Part shown: piece by piece, positions 47,114 to 58,441 of the stretch
Position numbering within the stretch: the first letter of the stretch is position 1
How the letters are laid out: each line of letters opens with the position of its first letter
Source: Macadamia tetraphylla
Taxonomy: Eukaryota > Streptophyta > Magnoliopsida > Proteales > Proteaceae
Length of the DNA stretch: 64,000 nucleotides
Direction of reading: 5' to 3'
Assembly (NCBI GenBank): GCA_022985045.1
Contig: CM040961.1
Coordinates: forward strand, 19,016,584-19,080,583
Notes under the pieces: generated by a model
The model's database searches: none
Told to the model about the DNA's origin: nothing
Seen by the model: only the letters and a program-made list of their open reading frames with translations
Position numbers and translations under genes: made by a program

Positions 47114-50034
47114 ATGGAAGGTGGTATTCCAAAAGCTGACAAAACAGAGTTTAGAGAATGTTGTGTTACAACTTGGAAGCAGCCTTATATTATGCGACTT
47201 GCTTTATCTGCTGGCATTGGAGGGCTTCTCTTTGGTTATGACACAGGTATGTAATTTTAATTTTTTTTGGTCAATGCCTTTCTAGTATAAAGATAATTTA
47301 GTTTTTTAGATGAACTTTTAGAGGCCTCCTCTTTGGTTATACATGCACTTTTCCTATTAAAATTTTGCTATTAACTGGTTAGCTTCAGTAGGTATTTTGA
47401 ATCTATGGCCATACTATCTTGTTAGTGGTTCATATATTTTTACAATTTTGATAGAGACCTTAAAACCTATGGAACTGTGCTAAAGCTTGTATTTGTTTCT
47501 GTAAATTATCTTCTCACCATTCAAGTTATAGCACCTTGTTTAGATAATAGTTGCCTAACATTTGAACATTTTGTTATGAAAAAAATTATTATAAACTAAA
47601 GCCAAATCAACTTTTTAAGCTGCATTTCATTTGGCTGCTAACAATAAAGATGATTGGTCATCTAGTTCTTCAATTTCTGTTGCAATAGTAACTATTGTCA
47701 TCCTTTCACTGTCAACTAACTAATCCCTGAGAGTTACTTCATTTGACTGTTTTTTTTTCTTATACAATCATATAGGAGTTATCTCAGGCGCCCTTCTTTA
47801 TATTCGAGATGATTTTGAAGCTGTCGACAAGAGTACACTTTACCAAGTAAGTTTTGCTATATTTTCTTGTCATTTTTACCTTTGAGTTGTAGATAGTTTT
47901 AGTCACCATTGATAATAAGATACTAATCTCTTAAATATTTAATTTCAGGAATTCATAGTAAGCACAGCAGTAGCAGGAGCCATGGTTGGTGCTGCTCTTG
48001 GTGGATGGGTTAATGATTGGAAAGGGCGAAGAATATCAATATTGGTAGCAGATGTTTTGTTTTTTATTGGTGCATTAGTCATGGCTGCCTCAATACATCC
48101 TTTGATGATAATTGCTGGAAGGTTACTTGTTGGTATGGGTGTTGGAATGGCCTCAATGACTGGACCTCTTTATATTTCAGAAGCTTCTCCTGCTAGAATT
48201 AGAGGTGCCCTTGTTAGCACAAATGCATTGCTAATTACAGGAGGCCAATTTTTATCATACCTATTAATTTGGCTTTCACAAAGGTACATCTAAAACAATA
48301 GGACTTTGAAGATAAGGTCCTCAGACCTTTTCTTTTATCATCTACAATAATCTCAATACCTTTTACTTGGACCTAGGCACCTGGAACTTGGCGTTGGATG
48401 CTTGGAGTTGCAGGTCTTCCAGCTGTGATTCAGTTTATATTGATGTGGTCACTTCCTGAGTCCCCTAGGTGGCTCTATAGAAAGGTTGTTAATTCATTTT
48501 CTATCAAACAGTTTTCATCCATTTGACTCTTTTGGTTTGGTTAAACTTAAATAAGATCTATCTTAAACTATAGTCTATTGTCTAATTTGACAGCAAATTC
48601 ATCAGCCCTCTTTTGTATATAGTTGAGTTTTAAAGTTGCAAGTTGTTAATAATGGCATTTCTTACTATTGCTCTGTTTTACTAATAAGAGGGGAACTGTA
48701 TTAATGTTCTGCAACTTTGCAAGTCATGTGGGAACCAATATATAAACCCTTTGCTTGAATGATGAGTTTTTCCAAATGGGTTTACTCAACAGCAACTTCT
48801 TTCTTACTGCATATGTTTTTGTTTCATATTTTTATTGAACAGGGTAGGAAACAAGAAGCAGAGGATATTTTGAAGAAAATATATCCACCTCATGAACTTT
48901 CTGGTGAGGTTGAGGCCTTAAGCAAATCAGTTGAGGCTGAAATAGCAGAGGAAGGTTCCATTGGTGAAGGTAACTTAGTTACTAGAGTTAAGAAAGCATG
49001 GAGTAATGTGATAGTCAGAAGGGGGCTCATTGCTGGTATTGGATGTCAAGTAGCTCAACAGTTTGTGGGAATCAACACAGTCATGTACTACAGCCCAACA
49101 ATAGTACAATTGGCTGGGTTTGCTTCAAATAAGACAGCCTTGGCACTCTCTCTTGTTACTTCTGGTCTTAATGCTATTGGTTCCATTGTTAGTATATTAT
49201 TTGTTGATAGATATGGGAGGAGAAAATTGCTTCTTTGGAGTTTGTTTTTCATCATAGTTTGTCTTACCGGTCTATTTGGAGTTTTCAAAGAAGCTGCCCT
49301 GCATTCTCCACCTGTAACTCAGCTAGAATCTGCCCACTTTGGTGCAAATGCTACATGTCCGCTTTACTCAACAGCAAGAGATGCATCATCTTGGAGCTGC
49401 ATGTCATGCTTAAAAGCATCCTCTGATTGTGCGTTTTGCGCCAATGGTCAAGTAAGTTTATTCTTCCTCATTTTTTGAATTATCTTCTGCAATCCAAAAG
49501 ATCTCCTGCAACCCATTTTTAGTCATTCAAACTTTCAGTAAAGCTTCTTTGAAGTTATAGTGTTGAATTTCTTTTATTATGCAGAAGAATCCAGGTGCTT
49601 GTTTGGCTTCAAACCCAAGTATAAAAAATGCATGTCAAGGGGAGCACCGTGAATGGTTCACTAAAGGATGTCCAAACAGTTTTGGGTTACTAGCTGTATT
49701 TGGCTTAGGAGCATACATCGTTTCTTATTCACCTGGGATGGGAAGTGTCCCTTGGATTCTGAATTCAGAGATATACCCACTAAGATATAGAGGGCTGTGT
49801 GGAGGGATGGCTGCAGTTGCTAACTGGTTTTCGAACTTCTTCGTGAGCCTGACTTTCTTAACTTTGACTCAACTCCTCGGCTCAGCATATACATTTCTCT
49901 TGTTTGGATTCTTTTCATTATGCGCTTTTGTATTCATCTACTTCAATGTCCCTGAGACCAAAGGATTGCCATTCGAGGAGGTTGAGAAGATGCTGGAACG
50001 AGGATTTAAGCCCTGGCCTTTCAATTCAAAATAA
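47114..50034 (+). CDS. INT2: Inositol transporter, INT2/INT4 type, with a one-base deletion in exon 3
   Basis: Proton-coupled myo-inositol carrier of the major facilitator superfamily, expected in the plasma membrane. Six exons: 47114-47246, 47776-47846, 47949-48283, 48377-48484, 48843-49451 and 49585-50034. The N-terminus starts MEGGIPKADKTEF. Family motifs: GGLLFGYDTGVISGALLY, GRLLVGMGVGMASM, PESPRWLYRK, QQFVGINTVMYYSPTIVQ, the cysteine-rich loop (CPLYSTARDASSWSC ... CAFC) that separates INT2/3/4 from INT1, NSEIYPLRYRG and PETKG. The length would be about 568 residues. The exon 3 frame is broken: TACCTATTAATTTGG reads YLLIW, whereas one more A (TACCTAATTAATTTGG) would give the conserved YLINLAFT leading into APGTWRWML of exon 4. 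Without it the frame stops in the next intron. It may be a sequence error or a null allele. The choice of INT2 over INT4 is uncertain. Confidence 0.86.
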
Positions 50035-52038
50035 AAGAGTAGCATAAATGAAGCTCAAGGAAATTGTTGAATAGACATAAATATTCCTCGTTTTGATCTT
50101 AGCATCAATTTATCAAACTTTTGCTAGTACTATGGGACTTTTTTATTAATTTTATGAGATGTTTTTCATTCAGTTTTTGTGATTAATGGTATGGGATTTT
50201 AGCTTACTACACCCAGCCTTGTATTGCCATGAACCAAAGCTTTATGAGAGAACTGTTTAGACAATGCATTGCATATCAAATTCTGGAAAACCACTTGTTG
50301 GACCACCTTTTGGTTTTGTCAGGCATTTAAAATGGCAGTAGCTTACCTGCCATTTGACCATTCAACCCTTCTAAACCGACAATGCCGATGATGGGTTCCA
50401 GTTGAAGTTTGGCCAGAAAATAGACCACTGAAAATTTATCTTTATGCTTTGGAGAAATTGATGCAACTGAGAAAGTGTTATGTCTTGTCATTGCATTTTC
50501 ATATAGATATCCCAATGGATTGCTCTCCCTACCAAAATTTGGTTATTTTTAGATTTTGAAGATGACATTGCATTCCTTTTTGTGGTACATGTCCTAGACT
50601 TTTAATGGTCTGTGCTTTCTTTAGACCTTTTTGGTGTGGAAGTGGTTAAGTTGGGACTCTGTTAATTATCTATCAGTTCTCTAATTCAATGGGTTTATTA
50701 TGTACTTAAAATGAACTAAAAGAAGAAAATGTTGGCTATACTTTCGGCATGGGTGCATGACAAATGTTGTCAATTATGCATAACATTCATTACTTTTGTG
50801 GAGAGTTTATTATTTATAATCAGCTAATGGTTGCTCAAATTAACAGTAATGTACCTAGTAATCAAAATGCCCATGAAGCATTCTTTGATAGCTTGGATTA
50901 TCCGTAATCACAATCTTGAATTTATTATACCAGCAGTAGTTCAGTCATGGAAATGGGGATTAGCCATTGAAGCTGAAGCTAGCAGAACAGTTCAAGAAAG
51001 ACTTCAACCAATGTGGTCCTTAGAAGAATCCAACTAATAACAGATTGCAACAGCATGTGAACTTGAGTTGTGGATACTATGGACAAGTGACCTGAAGTGT
51101 CTGTTTGTATAAAAGTCATCATGTCTAGTATCAAACAATGCCAAGACCATTATTAATAGCCTTCTCCCTTTCTAGGAGGAGAACAAAGCCTACAGAGACA
51201 TGACCTTATGCCAATATTGTCTGTTCCCTCTTATGTATTTCAAGAAGCCAGTTATCTTAAAGATATGCTACTATTCTGATAAATATCCAAGTATTTTAAT
51301 TTGGTTTTTGGATGCAAGGCCTATTAGTGATTTATACTCATATTGTCTTGGAATGTCACTGCCCTTATCAATAACGTTGAAAAAATTAAGTGTACAGGGC
51401 AAAGTATTTCCTTACTTCAACGATGAATGTTTTTGGTAAAATTAGTTTCTTTCTTGGGTTCAACAGTATTCTAGTGATATATTTCATGAATTGGTCTTCA
51501 CATGCCAATGGCGTGGTTAGTACAGATTATGAAAAGTTATTATTCAATTAGAGGTTGGCTTGAGATTCTAGTCGCCTATCGTATTTGGAACAGAAGTGGG
51601 ACTGCACATGTATTGATCAAAAGGAAAGGATTTGATAAGCAGAGATTCAATGTAGAAGTCTGAGAACACAAGATGTGTTTGCTTTTAAGATCTTATATGA
51701 GAAATGTCCTCCAAAAGGCTAACATATAAAAATCTGAGATATTCACTCCACTACAACTGTAAAAAACAACAATTTCTGCACTTACCTCCCACGCCCCTTA
51801 TATTTAAAAAAAAAAAAAAAAAAAAGGGCACAATTCTGCATTCCAAACCAATAGACACCAGACTCTGTAAAGAACTCTCACCAACTCCATTTTTCTCCAC
51901 TTAAAGAAAATAAGACAACCATCACTCTGAAAGTGGAAAAAAAAGAAAAAAGAAATCATTTTCACTACCAGAACAAGTGAAGAAATGAGTAATCATTTAT
52001 TAGAAAGTTGTTAATGTAGCAATTACCCGTTATGAAAA
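50035..52038. other. Intergenic between two convergent genes
   Basis: 3' flanks of the transporter and the IQD gene. AATAAA overlaps the transporter stop (about 50030). No ORF resembles a protein. A run of 22 A lies at 51806-51825. Confidence 0.5.
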
Positions 52039-53958
52039 TCATCTATAAGTAATCTGCTGGTTCCAGTTCAGCAATGAGATTTTAGAATCAAAGCTCAGAT
52101 CTTTGGAAGTTTGGTGTGATTTTATTGGACGACCCTTAATGGAAGGAGATCTCTGCTGACAGCCACTAGGCTTGGCAATCCTGCTGAAAAAAGTAGCATC
52201 ATTGCCAACAGAAGAGCTAAATGAGAGTCTATTGTTTGATGGTGAACTTTGATCAGAATAAACATCTCTGATTTCCAGTCTTTGTTTTGGTGTACTAGAT
52301 GATCTCGCCTTAGCCCTAGCAGATTCAGTTGCAGACATGTAACCAGGAACAGCTGAAAAGCTTAAGCAGGAATCCTTGTCTCCAATTGGACTATGTTTCT
52401 GTTGATGAATTGATGTCCTTGGAAGTGATATTGAGGAATCAAATGCTCCTTGTCTATTTTTCTGAATATCTCTCATACTGAGCTGCAGTACTTCCTCTCC
52501 ATATCTATCCAATGCATTTAAGCAGGCATGTGATTCAAAATTCTCTGTTCCTTCCCTTTCCCTTGCATGGGCTTCCACCCAGTGTTCTAACCAGTTGCTG
52601 TACATTCCACCCACCTTACTTGGTTCTGATTCTGATCGTCGCCTCTCCTGAGGAATTATTGATTAATCTAAAGTATTGAAATGAAATAATTCAAATGATC
52701 TCAGAATAAACCAGACCTACCTGATGACTAAATGAATATTTCTTCATTCGTTCTCTTCTAAGCATCGCCTCTTGCCTGCTTACAAATGTAGCCTTTAGTT
52801 CTTCTTTTGATAACAAGCTTCCATCCCACATATGACAGTCTGGTTTGAGCTGGAGAAGAAAAAAGCAGGAATTAGAAATTAGTGTAGAATTTAGATGATT
52901 GAACTTCTAGACTTCTATGACACTTCAAAATTTTTCTTTTCCATAAAATGAAGCTTGTTATGTCCAGGAGAAGGTACAGATCCTGAAATTAACTTCAAAG
53001 GATGCTTTCATATTACTGATATCCAAAGTTCATTGCATACATTTCTTTCCTTGTCCCCCAATTCATCACCTGTGCTAGCAATTGTTGCTTTTGTTTGGTA
53101 ATCCAGCCATCCTCCACCATCCCTAGTCTCATTGCACGGACCTGAGACTGGATGTTAACAAGAGATTGCAAACTCTTTAGAGTGCTGATTGCTTGGCGTC
53201 TCACAGCTCGGCCTCGAACCATAGCTTGAAGCCTCACCAGTCCCTTCAGTGCCCGCAATGCTTTCCTTGCCTGTAACACAACCCCAAATGAATCCAAAGA
53301 AAACATGTAAGTGTGACATTGAAAGAAATATACTTCAAAATTTCATGAATAACTAAAATAGAACTTGTTGAGACACGATAAAATCAGTTGGATGAAACCA
53401 TAAAGAGTAATGAACTTTTGAGCAGAAGAACAAAGAGTCTCAAATAGCTTACAAGATACCCACGGAAAGCAGTCTGAATTTTAATAGCAGCTACTTCTCT
53501 AATTCCCTTCTCTAATTGACGGCGTGATGGAGGGGCATGTGTGAGTCGAACAACCTCAGCTGCAGCATGAGCAGCTGCAACAGCAGCCTCAGCAGCAGCT
53601 GCTGTGGCGATAGCAACAGTCACAGCATGCTTGCTATGCTCTTCTTCTGCTTGACTCAGTGTCTTCTCCTTCAATGAAGATGATGGCGCAAAAGTGAGAA
53701 GGCGTTTGATCTTAAAACTATCAGGTATCCATCTCCTCCTCTCCTTCTGGGAAAGATTATCAAAAATTAAGGTAGCATAATCTAAGCTGGAAATAAAAAA
53801 TAACATTTCAGAAAACCAAATGAAACATTATATCTAGAGGTAGGAGAATGCAAAATCTGAAGAAGCAATTATATACGTCTTACCTTTTCTTGTTTTGTTT
53901 TGGGCTCCGACAGAAAGAGTCTCTTCAGAAGATCAAACCAGCTCCTCTTTTTTGCCAT
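52039..53958 (-). CDS. IQ67-domain (IQD) calmodulin-binding protein
   Basis: Scaffold protein that binds calmodulin and, in studied members, microtubules or nuclei. Five minus-strand exons: 53884-53958, 53453-53746, 53070-53270, 52721-52849 and 52039-52647, all phase 0, giving 435 residues. Exon 1 starts MAKKRSWFDLLKRLFLSEPK, a basic N-terminus typical of one IQD subgroup. Exon 2 has an alanine-rich helix and ends in the first IQ motif, IKIQTAFRGYL, which continues in exon 3 as ARKALRALKGLVRLQAMVRG; the phase-0 intron inside the motif is a hallmark of the family. Exon 4 has WDGSLLSKEELKA and RRERMKKYSFSHQ. Exon 5 has RRSESEPSK, NWLEHWVEA and the DUF4005 motif GYMSATESARAKARSSSTPK. The gene is convergent with the inositol transporter. 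Family membership is clear; the IQD number is not assigned. Confidence 0.93.
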
Positions 53959-54535
53959 TGTGGAATCATCACACCACACCATATAGAACTCAAAGATGAA
54001 CAGACATTACTGTTCAGTATAATTATTCAGAGCCCATTTAATTATCCTGTGATTACACCTCAAAAATGTTATCTACCAATTGTGTCTGTACTACACAGAA
54101 AATAACCCTGAATAAAGCTAACAGAACCTTAGAAAATTCAAAGTGGGACTAGGAGGCCAGTCACCATCCACAGAGAAATAAAGAGAAACCAATTTGCAGA
54201 TGGGAAGAACCAACTTTCTTGTGCACAAATTCTATAGAAATGTTAATGAAATTCAGAACTTGATTGGGATGTTCCTTCTCCTTTTCATCATCTAATATAC
54301 ATTTCATATAAAAAAAAACACTGTGAAATCACAAGTTAATAGCTTCTACACTCAGTTGTGACATGAGTAAACCTAAGTAATTCTCTTACCCATCAACCAT
54401 AAGCCAAAAAACAGTGAAACCACCCAGAATTAAAACACCAAAAGCCTGTTCTTAGAATCTCAGACAAGATTTCACTACACCCAGAAAGGATAACACCAAA
54501 ATGAGAATTATTGATTGTTTGTAGTAACTAATGAC

Positions 54536-54872
54536 AGAAACAGAGATGAGGGATACCTGAAAGAAATTTCACCAAAAATGAAGGACAAGAGCCTGGATTC
54601 TGCAGGATTTCAAAACAAAACTATCCCACTTTATGATCTGGAAAAAGACCTAAAAAGTCTGTTGGAGGAATCATCAGTGGATAATAATCAAAGTCGGTAT
54701 CTATCTTTTTGGTGAGGCTTCTTCAATTCTTAATCTTATTTTCAGTATTGAACTATCAAATCGGCTCCTAATTTAATCCAGCAAAGAAGAGGATGATCAA
54801 TTTAGCTGTTCAAGAAGTGGGCCTGAAAGCAAGAAGTGTCATGAAAAAGCTAAACCCATTTCTCTCCAATGA
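54536..54872 (+). CDS. Possible two-exon coding fragment, unknown
   Basis: A frame open from about 54515 reads EISPKMKDKSLDSAGFQ ... LEKDLKSLLEES to a donor at 54712 (TTTTTG|GTGAGG). An acceptor at 54781 (AATCCAG) reopens the same frame as KEEDDQFSCSRSGPESKK to a TGA at 54870-54872. The composition looks protein-like and the 69-nt intron joins in frame. There is no clear start: the first in-frame ATG is at about 54580, or an upstream exon joins at an acceptor near 54536. It overlaps the probable 5' region of the divergent IQD gene, so it may be chance. No family recognised. Confidence 0.3.
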
Positions 54873-57287
54873 TTTAGTTTTGCAGGTACTCTTGTTTATA
54901 TGAGTTATGACAAGTGTGAAATGGCTTTTAACTGCCTGGTCCCTCTCCCCCCTCTCCCCTCACTTCCCTCTTCTCCTTCCTAACTCATTTTTCTCAACTG
55001 CCACTGAAGTGACCATTTGAGATGTTCCCAGAAGAAATTACTGCATTGCCCCCTTCATCTCCACACACATGCACACAATTGACCCAGATGAGATGGCTGG
55101 TTAAGACTGGTTCAATGTGTTCCAAATGTCAATTTACCCTAATCTTAGACTCCATGTGAATGAGTCAACTCAACCATGAACAATAGGAGTTGTTCAAACC
55201 AAACCAGTAGCTACTGGTCAGATTAGTGTCAGTCAACTTAATCGTCTCATCCAACCGGTTTTGGTCTCTTAGTAGTTTTCTAAAAACCAAAACCAATATT
55301 GAACCGATAAAGAGTTCGATCGATTGGTTTCAATTAGGTCCAATTAATGTCAATTGGTTCAATTGGATTGGTCTGATTTTTGACTCCCTTACTTGTATAG
55401 CTTTAGAACTCGGATCCATCCGTCCTTGTCTATCTTAAGTTGACTCAGCCGTTATACCCGAGACGATCCCGTTCCCTAGATCCGTGAGTATAGAACCCTT
55501 AGGGTTGCAAAATATCTGAAGGGATTGTTGACCAATGAAGGAGCTATGGTTTGGATCCTAAGTTAGTAATATTCATCAATGCTTAAGGGTAGTATAGTAA
55601 TTAAGGATCTCTAGCTCCTTTTTTTTTGTGTTTTTTTACCAAATAAAAGGGACTGTGAAGGAAGGAAGGTATGATTGAGTTGATTCATGGAGATTGATGA
55701 GCGGGGGGTCCTATCGTGAATATGAATATGATGGTACCACACCACAACCTCACACAGTCTGTCTGGATTCATGCGTGCCACCCCTGACTTAATTATGTGT
55801 AGATGAACCTATGAGGAATGACCACACCAATGTTTATCTTTCTGTTATAATGGAGACCGTTGGAATCGCTCCATATTAGTTCTCAACTAATTTATGAATT
55901 ATTCCAAAAAAAAAAAAAACTAACTTATGAATTAATAATAATAATGATGATGATGATAGAAGAACGGTTATCAAGTCGTGTTTTCTATGTCTTCCAATGG
56001 AAAACGCACATGGGTATCCATCAGAGAGCACACATCATGACTAGTTAGCATATAATAGGAAAAATATACTCTATTCGGGAATGTAACCCCTACCCCTAAT
56101 AAAAAGCGAAAATTGCTCTCATGTTGATGCTTCCATATGTTCTCATTGCCCAATGTTAGTTTAGGGGTTACACTTCTGAACAAACAACTCCCCTTCCTCC
56201 CCCTCCCCGAAAAAAAAATAATAAAAAAGAGACTATTAGACTATGTAGAGCCTGCACCCAAACACAAGAAAGGCAAAATGACTACCCCACCTCTCATGAA
56301 ATGAAAAATGGTACCCCAATTGGATGCTATTGCACACACCACCACTCTTTCTCCTAAAACAAAATATGAATTCCTTATTGAATGGAACAATTATCTCCCG
56401 TAGTTTCATTGGTGTGGTTTCTCAATTTGTTGTCGTAAAAAACCGTCATTATTATTATTATTATTATATAAAAAAAATTTATTTGATTTTTTTTTTAAGG
56501 TGGCCCTCGCACAAATCGTCATGTGCAGTTGCTCCTTATATTAAGCTTTAACCTTCATGCTTAGGGTCCAAGCCTGAGGGCCATTCACCAAGGGTTTTTC
56601 GTTTCTTAATGAGGTATAGCATGCATGGCCGCACCCCCTTTTATATTGAAACTTTTGATAATGGCTCTCTTTAATTATTGAAATATTAAAGGAGGGATAA
56701 AAAATCTATTATGCGATGGTCCATTAAATATATATGGTTTAGTTAATATGCTACGAAACATGAAACATAGGGCCAGGCTAGAGAGAAAGCATCTCCAATT
56801 GCGCTTCTCTCTTTTGGGGAGATGGAGAGCAATTACACTGTCATAAATTTGATTTAAAAAATTCAGAACTGATAAAAGAATCATGGAAAAAATCATGTAT
56901 GATGAGATATATGGTTGAAATAGACTACTAAATTAGGCTAGATAAGTAACTTATCTCATCAATTAAAATGCCAAATCATCTTCTTTACATTGAAACAAAA
57001 AAATTGCCTTCTCTCTTGCCATTTTGCTTTTGCATGGTTTTTAAAATTAAACTAACTATTATGACACAATGTTGCACACATGGCAACTGAGAGTACAACT
57101 CTCTAATTCAAAGACACAGAAAACTAACCATTGCCAACGATCACTCAACCGTCGATAAATCCTTATCCAACACTAGAAGAGGAAATTAAATTTTGAATCT
57201 TTTAAATTTAAAACCATTAAAAATATAACATAATAGCATCCACCTGACATGTAAAGCTCTACCTCTATGTCTCTTTCAATCACTCTT

Positions 57288-57339
<52 letters not shown>

Positions 57340-58260
57340 GTGGAAAGTAGAAAGGGTGCATGTGAGGAAGCAGATGAGGGACTGGACCTATACATGAAAG
57401 TAGCTAGAATGAGAAAAGTGGTCAAGAGATGTAACTTGAGAGAAGGAAGGACAGCTTTCGAAGGGCCCAATATGACAAGAGTTTGGAGAATAAAGGCACC
57501 CTCTTAGAGCCTTTGCCAAAACACCGAAAGGTCCATGGCCCAAAGCCTCAAATAGTCATAAGTCATGACATTGTCAATATTGAATTTAGCTTGTTATCAT
57601 TGCCACATGCATGCATGACTGACATGGATGTATCGAAGTGGGTGCATTCATGTCATACAAAACCTCCCTTTTTTTCTTTCTTTTTTCCTTTTTTTCTTTT
57701 TTTTTTTTTTGGAATTGAATTGATTGGATTGGATCAATTCAAGCTGATTCCGATCTCAGCTCTGATCTGATTCTGGTTTTTTAAAGCTTGATTATATTGG
57801 TCCATATTTCTTAAGATAAATCAGAACTATTGTCATTATCAATTTAGACTTATGCCCATTCATAAATCAAACTGAGGATGTGAAAATCTAACTTGAACCG
57901 ATTGAATCAAATCAATATGAGTTTATTGGATCATATTTTGGGTTGGAGTTTAGTGAGATCAAGACCAAATCATACCACAATGGAACCAATAAAACACCAA
58001 ATTGAACTTAAAAAACAGATTAAAACCAATATAACCCAATTAAAAGACTGATATCAACCTGAAATGCATAAGAACACACTTTATTTTTTTTCATACTTTG
58101 AATATATTTACATATAGTAAAACCACGCAAGACCAAACCGATAGGGTTTATATTGCAAGTTTCTCTAAATATGTTGTTTATGGATTGATCAAATGAGATT
58201 CAAAAGCGATGGTGGTGTACTTCTCAAGACAAAAGCTTCTTGAAAATTTGAGCATCATAA
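54873..58260. other. Intergenic, AT-rich with simple repeats
   Basis: No gene supported. Contains GGTTCAATTGGATTGG-type words at 55190-55390 and again at 57710-57960, an ATT run near 56450, and a (GA)n tract. A 36-bp word, TAAAGCTCTACCTCTAT plus CTCTTTCAATCACTCTT, occurs at about 6054 and again at 57250, so it belongs to a dispersed repeat. Confidence 0.45.
57290..57338 (+). repeat. (GA)n microsatellite
   Basis: About 24 GA units. The SLSLSL and RERERE reading frames over it are artefacts. Confidence 0.92.
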
Positions 58261-58261
58261 C

Positions 58262-58441
58262 CATTTGGCGAGTTATCTAAATTCGATTCAATGGTATATC
58301 TTTCACCGCTATTGTGAGGTTAATTTGATAACGAATTCGCTTGCTAAACAGGCTTTAATGTCCAATAGATTTAAGCAATGGGATATTTCTCCACATTTTA
58401 TTATTTCGGATGTATTTTGGAAAAAAATTGCAATGTCCTAG
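58262..58441 (+). pseudogene. LINE-type RNase H domain relic
   Basis: One frame reads HLASYLNSIQWYIFHRYCEV, then NLITNSLAKQA and a downstream FKQWDISPHFI, ending in TAG. The pattern W-x-I-x-H-x-Y-R/C-E-x-N with LAK following resembles the end of the RNase H-like region of plant LINE polyproteins (HVYREGNxxADxLAK). The upstream part of the element is not recognisable. Confidence 0.45.

Noticed and set aside
57173..57507. SLSLSL and RERERE ORFs
   Set aside because: Products of the (GA)n microsatellite.
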